Shown in pieces: positions 16,725-25,769 of a stretch of DNA of 64,000 nt. Source of the DNA: Bacillota bacterium (GTDB lineage Bacteria; Bacillota; Clostridia; Christensenellales; Aristaeellaceae); the NCBI GenBank assembly GCA_023421395.1, contig JAEZTL010000002.1, positions 62,001 through 126,000 on the forward strand. The letters run 5' to 3'. The stretch's first letter is position 1; each line of letters begins with the position of its first letter. The position numbers were made by a program, and so were the translations under genes. Below the pieces are notes generated by a model. That model did no database searches, had not been told where the DNA came from, and saw only the letters and a program-made list of their open reading frames with translations.

Positions 16725-17900
16725 TTATTCCACCCGGATGACAAGCCTGCCAATCTTTTTCGTGCCGTCCTTCGTCATGCAGTAGATGGTGGCTTTTCCC
16801 CTGCGCCTGGCCAGTACCACACCCTTGGAGTTAACCGCCAGTACCCGGCCGTTCGAAGAACGCCAGCGGACGCCCTGATTGGTGGCGTTTTCCGGTGCGC
16901 AGACGGTGGTGAGCGCCTGCCTCTTTCCACGCTGCATGGCCGTTTCGCCGGTAATGGCGACGCTTTTGACCAGAACGGGCTTCACGACCACCTTGACGGA
17001 AGCCGTCTTGCCGTTCTGTGTTTTGACGGTGATGGTGACGGTACCCTTCTTTTTCGGCGTGACCACCCCGCCGGAAACCGCCGCCACGCTGGAACCGCTG
17101 GTTTTCCACGTATATTCAGCCGTGGCGCTTGACGGAGATACGGTCGCGGCGAGCTTCAGCGTGCCGCCCAGGTACAGCGTCTGGGAACTCGCCGGACTGA
17201 GGCTGACGCTCTCCGGCAGCACCTCGGCATTCTCCGCATCGGTACCCTCCACCGGATCCGCCACCAGCATGTTGTAGACCTTTGTCCGCCGCGTCTTGGT
17301 GTAGGTGGCGTAGACCAGCGCGGCTTGGTACAGCGTCTTAAGGGTGATTTTGCCGTAACCGCCCGCGATGTCCGCCGCCTTGACGCCGTACTTCTTGACC
17401 GCTCCGCTGCCCACCTGATGATGGATATCCGCGTAGTAGACCAGCGCGTTAAGGTCAACAATCCCCAGCGCCTTCGCCTTTTCGATATAGGCAGAAATAT
17501 CCTTTTCCGCCTGCGCGTCCTGGCACTTGACGCCCGCGGAGCTCTTCAAAAGCGCGCCGACCGCCGCGCGCTTATCGGCGGCGAGTGTCTTGCCGTTCCA
17601 GACGCTGGTCTTGCCCGTCGATAGCTGATTATAAAGCGTATCGCCCAGCAGCACCTTTGCACCTTCCGCGTCTTCGGCGATGATTTTCTTCAGCAGGCTG
17701 ACCGCGCGCTCGTTGTGCCATTGCAGAATGCCGACGCTCGGGCCGCCGCTGTCATTGGACGCGCTGCCGTAGTTGCCGTTTGTCTCCATCTTGCTGATGA
17801 CCTGAACCGCGCGCTCCAGCACCGCGGACGCCGCCGACGCCCCTTGCGTCAGCGCCAGAATCAACGCAAGGCATAGCGCCGCACATCGTACCCTCCGCAT
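16725..17900 (-). CDS. Secreted lysozyme-fold protein with two BIG2 Ig-like domains
   Basis: This 391-residue protein has a Sec signal peptide (about residues 1-23). Residues about 28-225 form a domain beginning ISKMETNGNYGS with GPSVGILQWHN. That Glu and GILQW arrangement resembles the chitosanase/lysozyme superfamily (GH46 or related peptidoglycan hydrolases). Two bacterial Ig-like (BIG2) domains follow, about residues 232-312 (VSLSPASSQTLYLGG) and 313-391 (VAITGETAMQRGK). It is probably a wall-acting hydrolase bound by its Ig domains; neither substrate nor activity is proven. It is convergent to the DUF4867 gene and probably monocistronic. Confidence 0.75.
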   Translation of the reverse strand: MRRVRCAALCLALILALTQGASAASAVLERAVQVISKMETNGNYGSASNDSGGPSVGILQWHNERAVSLLKKIIAEDAEGAKVLLGDTLYNQLSTGKTSVWNGKTLAADKRAAVGALLKSSAGVKCQDAQAEKDISAYIEKAKALGIVDLNALVYYADIHHQVGSGAVKKYGVKAADIAGGYGKITLKTLYQAALVYATYTKTRRTKVYNMLVADPVEGTDAENAEVLPESVSLSPASSQTLYLGGTLKLAATVSPSSATAEYTWKTSGSSVAAVSGGVVTPKKKGTVTITVKTQNGKTASVKVVVKPVLVKSVAITGETAMQRGKRQALTTVCAPENATNQGVRWRSSNGRVLAVNSKGVVLARRRGKATIYCMTKDGTKKIGRLVIRVE

Positions 17901-17994
17901 TACAGCGCCTCCTTTGCATAAGTAATTTAATAATTGTCATTATATCGTAATATTTTGTCTGTGTCAAGGGTTCTCTTTTCAGGCGCTCGCCGCC

Positions 17995-18675
17995 TCAGCC
18001 ACAGCCCGGGCGGCTGACCACACCCTCCTGATAGGGGATCAGGAATTCGACGATGCCGCTGGAATAGGGCGCGATGTCATACTGTTGAAAGTAAACGACA
18101 ATACCCTCGTCCGTCAAATAGAAGCTTTCTTCGTTAAAGGTCTGCCGGGCCAACTGAGGAGCGTCCTCAAAAAAGTTGTTTTCGCCGCTGAGTGTCTCCT
18201 CCGCAATCTGGGCGTCGATCTGCTCAAAAATGTAAGCACGGTAGGGAAACCCCGGCGGGAAGAAATCCGAAAGGCGCATTCGTTCCCCCTCCTTCAGGTT
18301 CCAGGTATCGGAGGTGCGGAGCGTACCGCCGTGGGCGCCGCCGGTAAACTGATAGGCGTCAAAGTACAGGCTGATGGTGCAGAAGCGGTTAAAGGAAATC
18401 GTGTAGGCCATCACGGCCTCGTAGGGGATGAATGGGAATCCGTTCTGCCGTGCGAAGCGGTATCCCTCCACGGCCTGAGCGTACAACTCCGTGGAACATC
18501 GCTGGCAAAATGCTTCCGCCTTCCGCCGGTAGTAAAGGTTGACCCGGTTCAGAATCCAGGGAAATTCTTTTGATACGAATTCCGGGTACTCCATCGTACA
18601 CGTCAACACCCGGGTGCTGTCGTAGTAGCGCGTTCGCTTTTCGCCCTTGCGAATGACCGCGGCCGCCTGCTCCAT
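17995..18675 (-). CDS. DUF3298 (RsiV/PdaC-type) domain protein
   Basis: This 226-residue protein carries a DUF4163/DUF3298 pattern: the N-terminal part to about residue 110, and a C-terminal core with YQFTGGAHGGT (about residues 107-117) and FYLTDEGIVVYFQQYDIAPYS. The same module forms the extracellular sensor part of the anti-sigma factor RsiV and part of the deacetylase PdaC. No signal peptide, membrane segment or deacetylase domain is seen, so this is a stand-alone, possibly cytoplasmic version of unknown role. GGGGAGGTGGC precedes the ATG. Confidence 0.8.
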   Translation of the reverse strand: MEQAAAVIRKGEKRTRYYDSTRVLTCTMEYPEFVSKEFPWILNRVNLYYRRKAEAFCQRCSTELYAQAVEGYRFARQNGFPFIPYEAVMAYTISFNRFCTISLYFDAYQFTGGAHGGTLRTSDTWNLKEGERMRLSDFFPPGFPYRAYIFEQIDAQIAEETLSGENNFFEDAPQLARQTFNEESFYLTDEGIVVYFQQYDIAPYSSGIVEFLIPYQEGVVSRPGCG

Positions 18676-18849
18676 GAAGCCACCTCCCCGGCCATTGTAT
18701 GCGGTGCAAGCCCGACACTGTCCGCAGCAGCCCCCAGCGTATTGAACTTTGGTCTGTTTCCTGCAATCGTGAAGTTTCAGACCGAAGTATTGTTTTTATC
18801 TACTGTAGAAATGCTGTATTATTTGACGTTCAGGCGCTTCCCGGACAGG

Positions 18850-18878
18850 TTGCGTTTTATTTTTGCCGATGCTATAAT
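18850..18878 (+). promoter_or_regulatory. Promoter of the polyol-locus SDR gene
   Basis: TTGCGT (18850-18855), a 17-nt spacer and TATAAT (18873-18878). Confidence 0.7.
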
Positions 18879-18909
18879 GGGCAAAACTAAAAGGGGAGGC
18901 GCACAACGT

Positions 18910-19686
18910 ATGGGCATCATCGAAAAGATGCGGCTGGACGGCAAGAAGGGTTTCGTCACAGGCGGCGCGCGCGGCATTGGCAAATCGGTCGCGCTGGCGC
19001 TGTGCGAAGCCGGCGCGGACATCGCCATCGTCGACATGGATCTGGAAGAAGCGCAAAAGACCGCCGAGTGGCTGTCCGGAGAAACCGGCCGCAACTGCTT
19101 CGCCGTCAAGACGGACGTAACGGACCAGGCGGACGTGAACCGGATGATCGACCGGGTGGTGGAAGCCTACGGACGGATCGACATCGCATTTTGCAACGCG
19201 GGCATCTGCATCAACGTGCCCGCAGAGGAAATGTCGCTGGAGCAGTGGAACAAGGTTGTCAACGTCAACCTGACCGGCGTTTTCCTGACCGCACAGGCGG
19301 CTGGCAAGGTGATGCTGAAACAGGGTTCCGGCTCGATCATCAACACCGCCTCCATGTCCGGCCACATCGTCAATGTGCCGCAACCCCAGTGCGCCTACAA
19401 CGCATCCAAGGCGGGCGTCATCCAACTGACGAAGTCCTTCGCGGTGGAATGGGCGACCCGCGGCGTGCGCGTCAACTCCATCAGTCCGGGCTACATCGGC
19501 ACCGAACTGATCCTGGCCGCGCCTCACCTGAAGGCGCTGATCGACGAATGGAACAAGATCGCGCCGATGCACCGCCTCGGAAAGCCCGAGGAGCTGCAGG
19601 CCGTCGTGGTATACCTGGCGGGCGATATGAGTTCCTTCACCACGGGCAGCGACTTCGTGGTGGACGGCGCCTTTACCTGTTTCTAA
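18910..19686 (+). CDS. SDR oxidoreductase, polyol-dehydrogenase-like
   Basis: This 258-residue classical short-chain dehydrogenase has the NAD(P) motif TGGARGIGK (about residues 16-24) and an acidic D-x-D after the second strand, which favours NAD(H). CNAGI is near residue 96, followed by the catalytic Ser in NTASMSGH and YNASKAG. Its length and pattern fit sorbitol, mannitol or xylulose reductase-like SDRs. The ATG at 18910 follows AGGGGAGGC. It leads a cluster with a ROK regulator, a family-1 binding protein, two permeases and a zinc-dependent dehydrogenase, so a polyol or related sugar is the likely substrate. Confidence 0.8.
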   Translation: MGIIEKMRLDGKKGFVTGGARGIGKSVALALCEAGADIAIVDMDLEEAQKTAEWLSGETGRNCFAVKTDVTDQADVNRMIDRVVEAYGRIDIAFCNAGICINVPAEEMSLEQWNKVVNVNLTGVFLTAQAAGKVMLKQGSGSIINTASMSGHIVNVPQPQCAYNASKAGVIQLTKSFAVEWATRGVRVNSISPGYIGTELILAAPHLKALIDEWNKIAPMHRLGKPEELQAVVVYLAGDMSSFTTGSDFVVDGAFTCF

Positions 19687-19839
19687 ATCGTGGTATGAAG
19701 CCCGGGGCCGTCCCGTCCGCCTGCGTCGGCGCGGCGGCGGGGCGGCCCTCCGCATCTTTTCACGCAGCTGCGGCGCGGCCGCACCAAACCTGGCGCTTGA
19801 ACGGCATTGGCCGCCGGCGGCGCCCCCGAGGTGTGCAGC

Positions 19840-20985
19840 ATGAAGACCATCAAGACCGGTGGCCGGGAGATCCGCCTACACAACCGAAGCCGAATCCTGG
19901 AATACGTTTACATGCGCGGGCAAACCACCAAGCAGCAGCTGGTCGACGCGCTGGGCATGAGCCTTCCCACCGTAATCCAGAACGTCAAGGATCTGCTGTC
20001 CGAAGGCCTTTTCCGGGAGACCGGGCAGCTGCAATCCACCGGCGGGCGCAAGGCGACGGCCATCTCCCCTATTCCCCAGCTTCGCGTGGCGGTGGGCGTG
20101 GACGTAACCCGCAGCGACCTGGGTCTGGTGCTGGTGGATCTCACGGGCATCATCGTCATGCACCGGCGCATCGCCTGCCCGTTTGAGGTCACCTCATCCT
20201 ACTTCGAGAAAGTGGGCCGGCTGATCCTGGGCTTTATCAAGGACGCGGAGCAGTTCGTGGACGGCGTACGGCGGGAAGCCTTCCTTGGCGTCGGCTTTTC
20301 CATTCCCGGCATCATCGACCAGAGCGGCGAAGAGATCGTCTATTCCCACGCGCTGGACATCCGGAACATCCCCTGCTCCCGCTTCAGCGATCCGCTCGCA
20401 GGCTTTCCCTGCGCCTTCATCAACGATGCCAGCGCCGCGGGCTCCGCAGAGGCGCGCGGGCTGGAGGAATCGGCCTTTGTCTACCTGTCGCTCAACTTCT
20501 GTGTTGGCGGCGCGATCTTTATAAACGGCCAGTTATACCCGGGCGTGCACCAGCACAGCGGCGAGTTCGGGCATATGCGCCTGGTACCCGGCGGCAAACG
20601 CTGCTATTGCGGGCAGATCGGCTGCGTTGACGCCTACTGCGCTGCGGTGCGGCTTTCCGACCTGGCGGGCGGCAGTCTGCACGATTTTTTCAGCCTCCTG
20701 CATCAGGGCAACCCCACCTGTCTGAAGGCCTTTGACGATTATCTGAGCTGGCTGGCGCTGGCGGTTACGAACCTTTCGATGGCCTACGACTGCGAAGTGG
20801 TGGTCGGCGGCTCAGTCGGCAGCTTTCTGGACGAATACTTACCCGAGCTCAGGCGGCGGGCCGCGCCGCTCAATACCTTCGAACAGAACGGCGCGTACAT
20901 TCGCGTCTGTCAGCATCACCTGGAAGCTTCCGCGCTGGGCGCGGCCCTCTTACACGTAGACTCCTTTTTCCAGAGCTTTCAATAA
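19840..20985 (+). CDS. ROK-family transcriptional regulator
   Basis: This 381-residue protein has an N-terminal winged helix (about residues 14-75, with MSLPTVIQNVKDL as recognition helix) and a ROK sugar-kinase-like domain. Visible ROK features are GVDVTRSDLGLVLVDLTG, GFSIPGIID and the zinc loop GHMRLVPGGKRCYCGQIGCVD (H-x-n-C-x-C-x4-C). This type (XylR/NagC-like) binds sugars or sugar phosphates. The ATP-binding DxGxT is weak (VDVTRSD), so it is probably not a kinase. It lies between the dehydrogenase and the transporter and is likely their regulator. GAGGTG precedes the ATG by 6 nt. Confidence 0.9.
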   Translation: MKTIKTGGREIRLHNRSRILEYVYMRGQTTKQQLVDALGMSLPTVIQNVKDLLSEGLFRETGQLQSTGGRKATAISPIPQLRVAVGVDVTRSDLGLVLVDLTGIIVMHRRIACPFEVTSSYFEKVGRLILGFIKDAEQFVDGVRREAFLGVGFSIPGIIDQSGEEIVYSHALDIRNIPCSRFSDPLAGFPCAFINDASAAGSAEARGLEESAFVYLSLNFCVGGAIFINGQLYPGVHQHSGEFGHMRLVPGGKRCYCGQIGCVDAYCAAVRLSDLAGGSLHDFFSLLHQGNPTCLKAFDDYLSWLALAVTNLSMAYDCEVVVGGSVGSFLDEYLPELRRRAAPLNTFEQNGAYIRVCQHHLEASALGAALLHVDSFFQSFQ

Positions 20986-21014
20986 CCGATCGCCGCGCGG
21001 CGGCGTTTCGGCGT

Positions 21015-21041
21015 GCGGGGCGATAACGCCCCGCCTTTTTT
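21015..21041 (+). terminator. Terminator after the ROK regulator
   Basis: GCGGGGCG (21015-21022), ATAA loop, CGCCCCGC (21027-21034), followed by C and six Ts. Confidence 0.88.
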
Positions 21042-21167
21042 ATCGCTCTTCGGCGGTTTTTTTCAAGTTTTCGCCCGGCATTCGATACGGATCGTTAATA
21101 TTATTTCCATAGCTTTCAGCGTCCTATGGGCAATTCATGATATTTTTCAATCTTATAATTTTGCCTA

Positions 21168-21196
21168 TTGACAAGTGTGTTTGCTTGTTGTATGAT
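21168..21196 (+). promoter_or_regulatory. Promoter of the polyol-type ABC transporter
   Basis: TTGACA (21168-21173), a 17-nt spacer and TATGAT (21191-21196): close to consensus in an AT-rich 250-bp stretch. Confidence 0.85.
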
Positions 21197-21210
21197 AAAA
21201 GCACATATAA

Positions 21211-21220
21211 AAAACGTTTT
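21211..21220. promoter_or_regulatory. AAAACGTTTT operator
   Basis: A perfect 10-bp palindrome just past the transcription start, of the LacI/ROK operator type. The ROK regulator encoded immediately upstream is the best candidate to bind it. It resembles the palindrome at 1846-1856. Confidence 0.6.
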
Positions 21221-21361
21221 CTAAAAGTCAAATCGATAAAAAAACACCCGAAAGCGCATCTCCTTTTTCACGCCGCCTCCCGCTGCCGCACCATATGCGA
21301 AAAACCCTGAACGTAATATTTTGCGGGAAACCGCAAATGAGAAAATCGAGGAGGGTCCCGT

Positions 21362-22705
21362 ATGAAGAGAGGATTGTCTCTGCTCCTGGCTGTGCTGCTC
21401 GTGATGGCGCTGATGCCTTCGTTCGCATCCGCCGAAACCAAGGTAGTCAACATTGTTTTGGCCAACAACCCCCTTTCCCAGGCGCTGGCCGACCTCGCCA
21501 AGGAGAACTACAAGAAGGACGGCGTTGAGATCAACATCGCCATCCTGCCCGAGAACGACATGCGCGAGAAACTTACGACGGAAGCCTCTTCCGGCGGCAA
21601 CGCTTACGACATGTTCTACATTGGGCCTTACGAGGCGCAGACCTGGGCCCGCAACGGCTGGCTCGAGGATTTGACCCCTTACTTCGAGGCCATGACCGAC
21701 GAACAGAAGGCCTGGTACGACTATGAGGACCTGATCCCCGGCATGATGCAGTCGCTGGCGCTGGATGGCAAGCAGTACGCCATCCCCTACTACGGCGAGT
21801 CTTCCTTCATCATGTACAACAAGGAGCTCTTCGACAAGGCCGGCCTGACCATGCCCGAAAAGCCCACCTGGGACGAAATCTACGAACTGGCCGTCGCCCT
21901 CCAGAAGGCGCTGGGTGACGACTACGTCGGCATGACCATGCGCGGTATGCCCGGCTGGGGCATGAGCGGCGCGCCCTTCGTCACGATGGTCAACGCCTTC
22001 GGCGGCCAGTTCTACGACATGGACTGGAATGCCACCGTGGACACTCAGGAACAGCGCAACGCGTGGGAGATGTACAAGAAAATCCTGCGCGACGCCGGCC
22101 AGAAGGACATTCTCAGCTACTCCTACAACGAGTGCATCGCGCTGATGATGACCGGCAAGTGCGGCATCTACTACGACGCGACCTCCATCTGCTCCGGCTT
22201 TGAGGCAGAAGGCAGCCCGATCAAGGGCAAGATGGGCTACGTCGCCGCCCCGCACCAGGTGAAGGAGACCAACACCTCCTGGCTGTGGAACTGGGCGATG
22301 GGCATCAACCCGAAGAGCGACAAGAAGCAGGAAGTGTTCGACTTCATGCTCTGGGCGACCTCCAAGGATTTCATCAACCTGACCCTCGAGAAGGATCCCT
22401 CCGGTGCTTCCACTCCGCAGGCTTCCCGTTCCTCGCTGTACACGCTGCCCGCCTACGCCAATGTGCCCTACGCTGCCGCGACGCTGGCCGCGCTTGAGTC
22501 CATGGACTTCAACAACCCCTGCGTGAACCCGGTTCCCTACACGGGCCTGCAGTACATCGCCATCCCCGAATTCGCGGATGCCGGTGACAAGATGACCCAG
22601 TGGCTGGCCGAGTACGTGACCGACCAGATCACGCTGGATCAGGCCATCGCCAACACTCAGGCGCTGTTCGAAGAAGTCGCCGTCGAGGGCGAGTACAAGT
22701 CCTAA
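21362..22705 (+). CDS. Extracellular sugar/polyol-binding protein (family 1)
   Basis: This 447-residue binding protein has a signal peptide (about 24 residues, ending SFASA) and no lipobox cysteine. The mature region, with NNPLSQALADLAKENYKK, EASSGGNAYDMFYIGPYEAQTWARNGWLEDLTPYF and MRGMPGWGMSGAPF, resembles receptors for sorbitol/mannitol (SmoE type). It has a strong upstream promoter with operator, a long AT-rich leader and a hairpin right after its stop codon. That should give more binding protein than permease. Polyol specificity is inferred from similarity and from the two dehydrogenases nearby. Confidence 0.85.
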   Translation: MKRGLSLLLAVLLVMALMPSFASAETKVVNIVLANNPLSQALADLAKENYKKDGVEINIAILPENDMREKLTTEASSGGNAYDMFYIGPYEAQTWARNGWLEDLTPYFEAMTDEQKAWYDYEDLIPGMMQSLALDGKQYAIPYYGESSFIMYNKELFDKAGLTMPEKPTWDEIYELAVALQKALGDDYVGMTMRGMPGWGMSGAPFVTMVNAFGGQFYDMDWNATVDTQEQRNAWEMYKKILRDAGQKDILSYSYNECIALMMTGKCGIYYDATSICSGFEAEGSPIKGKMGYVAAPHQVKETNTSWLWNWAMGINPKSDKKQEVFDFMLWATSKDFINLTLEKDPSGASTPQASRSSLYTLPAYANVPYAAATLAALESMDFNNPCVNPVPYTGLQYIAIPEFADAGDKMTQWLAEYVTDQITLDQAIANTQALFEEVAVEGEYKS

Positions 22706-22731
22706 GCGCCAATCCTCCGCGAAGGAGCGTT

Positions 22732-22770
22732 CCGCTCCCGCGCGCACGCCCAGCGGGCGCGCGGGAGCGG
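22732..22770. repeat. Hairpin between binding-protein and permease genes
   Basis: Arms 22732-22745 and 22757-22770 form a 14-bp GC stem, followed by only TTT. It is likely a partial terminator or an mRNA 3'-end stabiliser for the binding-protein transcript. Confidence 0.7.
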
Positions 22771-22869
22771 TTTGGGTTATCATGGCGCACATCAATATGG
22801 AAGGTTCCGGCGCCTATGGGAGCGTTCATCCCCACGCTCCTTTGACGAAATCAAGGGCAGGTGAAGCGC

Positions 22870-23766
22870 ATGCAGCCAAGTCTCACGAAAAAACGCTATA
22901 CGGATAAATATTTCGCGCTCCCGGCGATCATCTGGGTCGCGGTTACGACGCAGGTTCCTTTCCTGCTGACGATCATCTTTTCACTCCTCAAGTGGCGCAT
23001 GAACAGGCCGGATCTGGGCATCAAGTTCAACTGGCTGAACAACTACCAGTACTATCTCTGGGGCAACGGCCGGATTGAATTCTGGACAATCACGTGGCAG
23101 ACCATCGAACTGACGCTGATCTCCCTCGTCACCTGCACTTTCTTCGGGTTCCTGATCGCGCTGCTGCTGGATCACGACATCCCCGGCATCAACGTGGTGC
23201 GTACGCTGATTCTCGGGCCGTTCTTCGTGATGTCCACCGCCAGCGGCGTCATCTGGAAGGTAACCATTCTGAACACGACCTTCGGCTGGTATGGCTACAT
23301 CTGCAAGTTGCTGGGCATCGTCCCGGTCGACTTCATCAGCTATTACTCGCTTCCTTTAATATCGTTCCTTTTCGTATGGCAATGGATGCCCTTCTTCGTG
23401 TTGGTCATCCTGGCGGGCCTCCAAGGTATTTCTCAGGAGGTGCTGGAGTCCGCTCGGATCGACGGCTGCAAATGGGGTGTGCTGACGTTCAAAATCAAGC
23501 TTCCGATGATCCTAAACCACATGCAGGTCGCGATCATGCTGGGCATGATCTTCATCATCAAGGAGTTCGGCCTGATCCTCGTCACCACCGCCGGCGGGCC
23601 GGGAACGCGCTCCTACACGCTGCCCTTCGACGTGTACAAGCTCGTGTTCAGCGCCAACGACGTGGGCCGCGCTGCAACCGTCGCGGTGGTCACGGTCATG
23701 ATCACACTCCTGGCCGTTCAACTGCTCTACCGCGCGATCAAAAAACGGCGCGCGATGTATGATTAA
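22870..23766 (+). CDS. Sugar/polyol ABC transporter permease (MalF type)
   Basis: This 298-residue inner-membrane permease has six hydrophobic segments. The EAA loop for ATPase contact reads EVLESARIDGCKWGVLTFKIKLP (about residues 190-212). I chose the ATG at 22870 because AGGTGA stands 6 nt before it; a GTG at 22861 is possible. The second permease begins 13 bp after its stop. A mid-protein PFFVMSTASGVIWK segment matches polyol transporters such as SmoF. Confidence 0.9.
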   Translation: MQPSLTKKRYTDKYFALPAIIWVAVTTQVPFLLTIIFSLLKWRMNRPDLGIKFNWLNNYQYYLWGNGRIEFWTITWQTIELTLISLVTCTFFGFLIALLLDHDIPGINVVRTLILGPFFVMSTASGVIWKVTILNTTFGWYGYICKLLGIVPVDFISYYSLPLISFLFVWQWMPFFVLVILAGLQGISQEVLESARIDGCKWGVLTFKIKLPMILNHMQVAIMLGMIFIIKEFGLILVTTAGGPGTRSYTLPFDVYKLVFSANDVGRAATVAVVTVMITLLAVQLLYRAIKKRRAMYD

Positions 23767-23779
23767 GGAGGGCGACGGC

Positions 23780-24652
23780 ATGATGGCTGAAAAACGCTCC
23801 ATTCAAGATGTCAACCGGGCGATCCGCCAGCGCGCGCTCGTCAGAAAGATTCTGCTGGGCATTGTCTGCTATGGGTTTGGCCTCATCTACTTCTTCCCCA
23901 TCCTGTACATGTTCCTGACCGGCTTCAAGACGGAGATCCAGGCGGTCAACCCGCAGCTCTTCTTCAAACCCACGCTGGTCACCTTCGAAAAAGTGCTCAG
24001 CGACCCGGACATGATCCTCTACCTAAAAAATTCGCTCTTTCAGGTGCTCGCAAGTACGCTGATCTGTCTTATACTGGGCGTCCCGGCGGCGTTCGCGCTG
24101 CAGTTCGGCCGTTTTAAAAAGACAAGCACGAACGACAGCATGTATCTTTGGTTTATCACCACAATCCTGCTGCCGCCGGTGGCGGTGCTTGTTCCGCTGT
24201 ATCTGACGTTCAACACGCTCAACCTTCACGGTTCGCTCATGGGTCTTCTCATCATCTACGTAGGCTTTCATCTGCCGCTGGTGGTGTGGATGGTGCATTC
24301 GTTCCTGGCGGATATCCCCGTCTCGTTGATTGAGGCCAGTGAGATCGACGGCTGCACCCGCGGCCAGCAGCTGATCCGCGTGGTTGTGCCACTGGCGCGC
24401 ACAGGCATCATCACGGCGGGGTTATTGGTGGCGGTATTCATCTGGAACGAGTTTTTCCTGGGCTTTAACCTGACCAACAATCAGACCGCCACGCTGCCGG
24501 TTTATATGGCGCGCTTCCGGGAGCAGCAGGGCCAGTTCACGGCCCAGCTTTCCGCCTCGTCCACCATTTCAGTGCTGCCCGCCATCCTTTTAGGCTGGCT
24601 GACACAGAAATCGCTGGTCAAAGGGTTGACGATGGGTGCGGTCAAAGGGTAA
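23780..24652 (+). CDS. Sugar/polyol ABC transporter permease (MalG type)
   Basis: This 290-residue permease has six hydrophobic segments and an EAA loop SLIEASEIDGCTRGQQLIRVVVP (about residues 180-202), with LKNSLFQVLAST at the start of the core. AAGGAGG lies 8 nt before the ATG at 23780. It forms a heterodimer with the preceding permease. No ATPase gene is found in this locus. As in many Firmicutes, a shared MsmX/UgpC-type ATPase encoded elsewhere must energise it. Confidence 0.9.
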   Translation: MMAEKRSIQDVNRAIRQRALVRKILLGIVCYGFGLIYFFPILYMFLTGFKTEIQAVNPQLFFKPTLVTFEKVLSDPDMILYLKNSLFQVLASTLICLILGVPAAFALQFGRFKKTSTNDSMYLWFITTILLPPVAVLVPLYLTFNTLNLHGSLMGLLIIYVGFHLPLVVWMVHSFLADIPVSLIEASEIDGCTRGQQLIRVVVPLARTGIITAGLLVAVFIWNEFFLGFNLTNNQTATLPVYMARFREQQGQFTAQLSASSTISVLPAILLGWLTQKSLVKGLTMGAVKG

Positions 24653-24697
24653 TATTGACAGAAGAGCGGGTCGAGCCCGCGACGACGGGAGGACAAC

Positions 24698-25720
24698 ATG
24701 AAGGCGGCTGTTTACTTTAAAAAGAACGATGTGCGCGTAGTGGACATCCCGGTGCCGGAGGTTGGCGAAGGGGACGTGCGCATCCAGGTGAAATTCTGCG
24801 GCGTGTGCGGCACGGACCTGCACATTTTTCATGGAGACGGCGGCGCGGCGCCGGTGCCCGAAGGCACCGTGATCGGTCACGAATTCTCCGGCATTGTGGA
24901 CGCGGTCGGCGCGAAGGTGACGGGATTCAAACCCGGCGACCGGGTGTCGGTAGATCCCAACGAGGTTTGCGGCGAATGCTATTTTTGCAAAAACGGCAAA
25001 GCGCACTTCTGCACCAGCATGAAGGGCTACGGCACCACCTACCCCGGCGGCTTCGCCGAGTATGCGGTGGTGCCCGAAAAGCAGGTCTATCACCTGCCGG
25101 ACGCGCTGTCCTTTGAGGCGGGCTCCCAGTCGGAGACACTGTCCTGCTGTATCAACGGCATCGACCTATGCCATCTGAAAGCCGGCGCAAACGTGCTGGT
25201 CATCGGTGCCGGCCCCATCGGCCTGATGATGCTGCAGCTGGCAAAGATGAGCGGTGCGGGTAAGCTCATCGTCAGCGAACTGGTGCCGGAAAAGCAGGCC
25301 CTGGCTAAAAAGCTGGGCGCGGACGTGGTGATCGACCCCTCCAAGGAGGACATCCGGGCCGCCATCGACCGCGAGTGTGAAAACCTCGACTGCGTGATCG
25401 AGGCCGCGGGCACGCCGTTTACCCAGAAGCAGGCCATCGAATTGGCGGGCAAGTGCTGCACGGTGATGCTGTTTGGCCTGGTGGCGCCGGAGACAGAGAT
25501 TATCGTCAAGCCCTTCTCGATCTTCCAGCGGGAGCTGACCATCGTCTCGTCCTTCATCAACCCCTACACCTTCACCCGCAGCGTGCGGCTGCTGGGCCAG
25601 AAGCGGGTGGTAATGGACGACATCATTACCGACATCGTGCCCCTTTCCGAGATCGAGCGGGTATTTACCGACGCCTCCTTCCGAAAGCGCGGCAAGGTGC
25701 TGATCAAGATCGGCGAGTAA
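24698..25720 (+). CDS. Zinc-dependent dehydrogenase, sorbitol/threonine dehydrogenase-like
   Basis: This 340-residue MDR-family enzyme has catalytic zinc ligands in CGVCGTDLHIFHGD (Cys about 37) and GTVIGHEFSG (His about 61, Glu 62). The structural-zinc loop is altered (NEVCGECYFCKNGKAHFC; four Cys present). The nucleotide motif reads VIGAGPIGLMMLQLA (about residues 168-182) with E after the second strand (VSELVPEK), which favours NAD. It belongs to the sorbitol, threonine and 2,3-butanediol dehydrogenase group. As last gene of the locus it probably oxidises the imported polyol; the exact substrate is open. Confidence 0.85.
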   Translation: MKAAVYFKKNDVRVVDIPVPEVGEGDVRIQVKFCGVCGTDLHIFHGDGGAAPVPEGTVIGHEFSGIVDAVGAKVTGFKPGDRVSVDPNEVCGECYFCKNGKAHFCTSMKGYGTTYPGGFAEYAVVPEKQVYHLPDALSFEAGSQSETLSCCINGIDLCHLKAGANVLVIGAGPIGLMMLQLAKMSGAGKLIVSELVPEKQALAKKLGADVVIDPSKEDIRAAIDRECENLDCVIEAAGTPFTQKQAIELAGKCCTVMLFGLVAPETEIIVKPFSIFQRELTIVSSFINPYTFTRSVRLLGQKRVVMDDIITDIVPLSEIERVFTDASFRKRGKVLIKIGE

Positions 25721-25740
25721 CCCCTTCCATAAATGTGAAG

Positions 25741-25767
25741 AACCCCCCGGCCGCCGTCGGGGGGTTT
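25741..25767. terminator. Bidirectional terminator
   Basis: AACCCCCCG (25741-25749) pairs with CGGGGGGTT (25758-25766), ending in TTT, between the convergent dehydrogenase gene and cphA. Confidence 0.8.
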
Positions 25768-25769
25768 GA

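Noticed and set aside
21221..22795. 524-codon minus-strand frame over the polyol-binding protein gene
   Set aside because: Mirror of a well-supported gene with signal peptide and promoter; no ribosome site and no recognisable domain.
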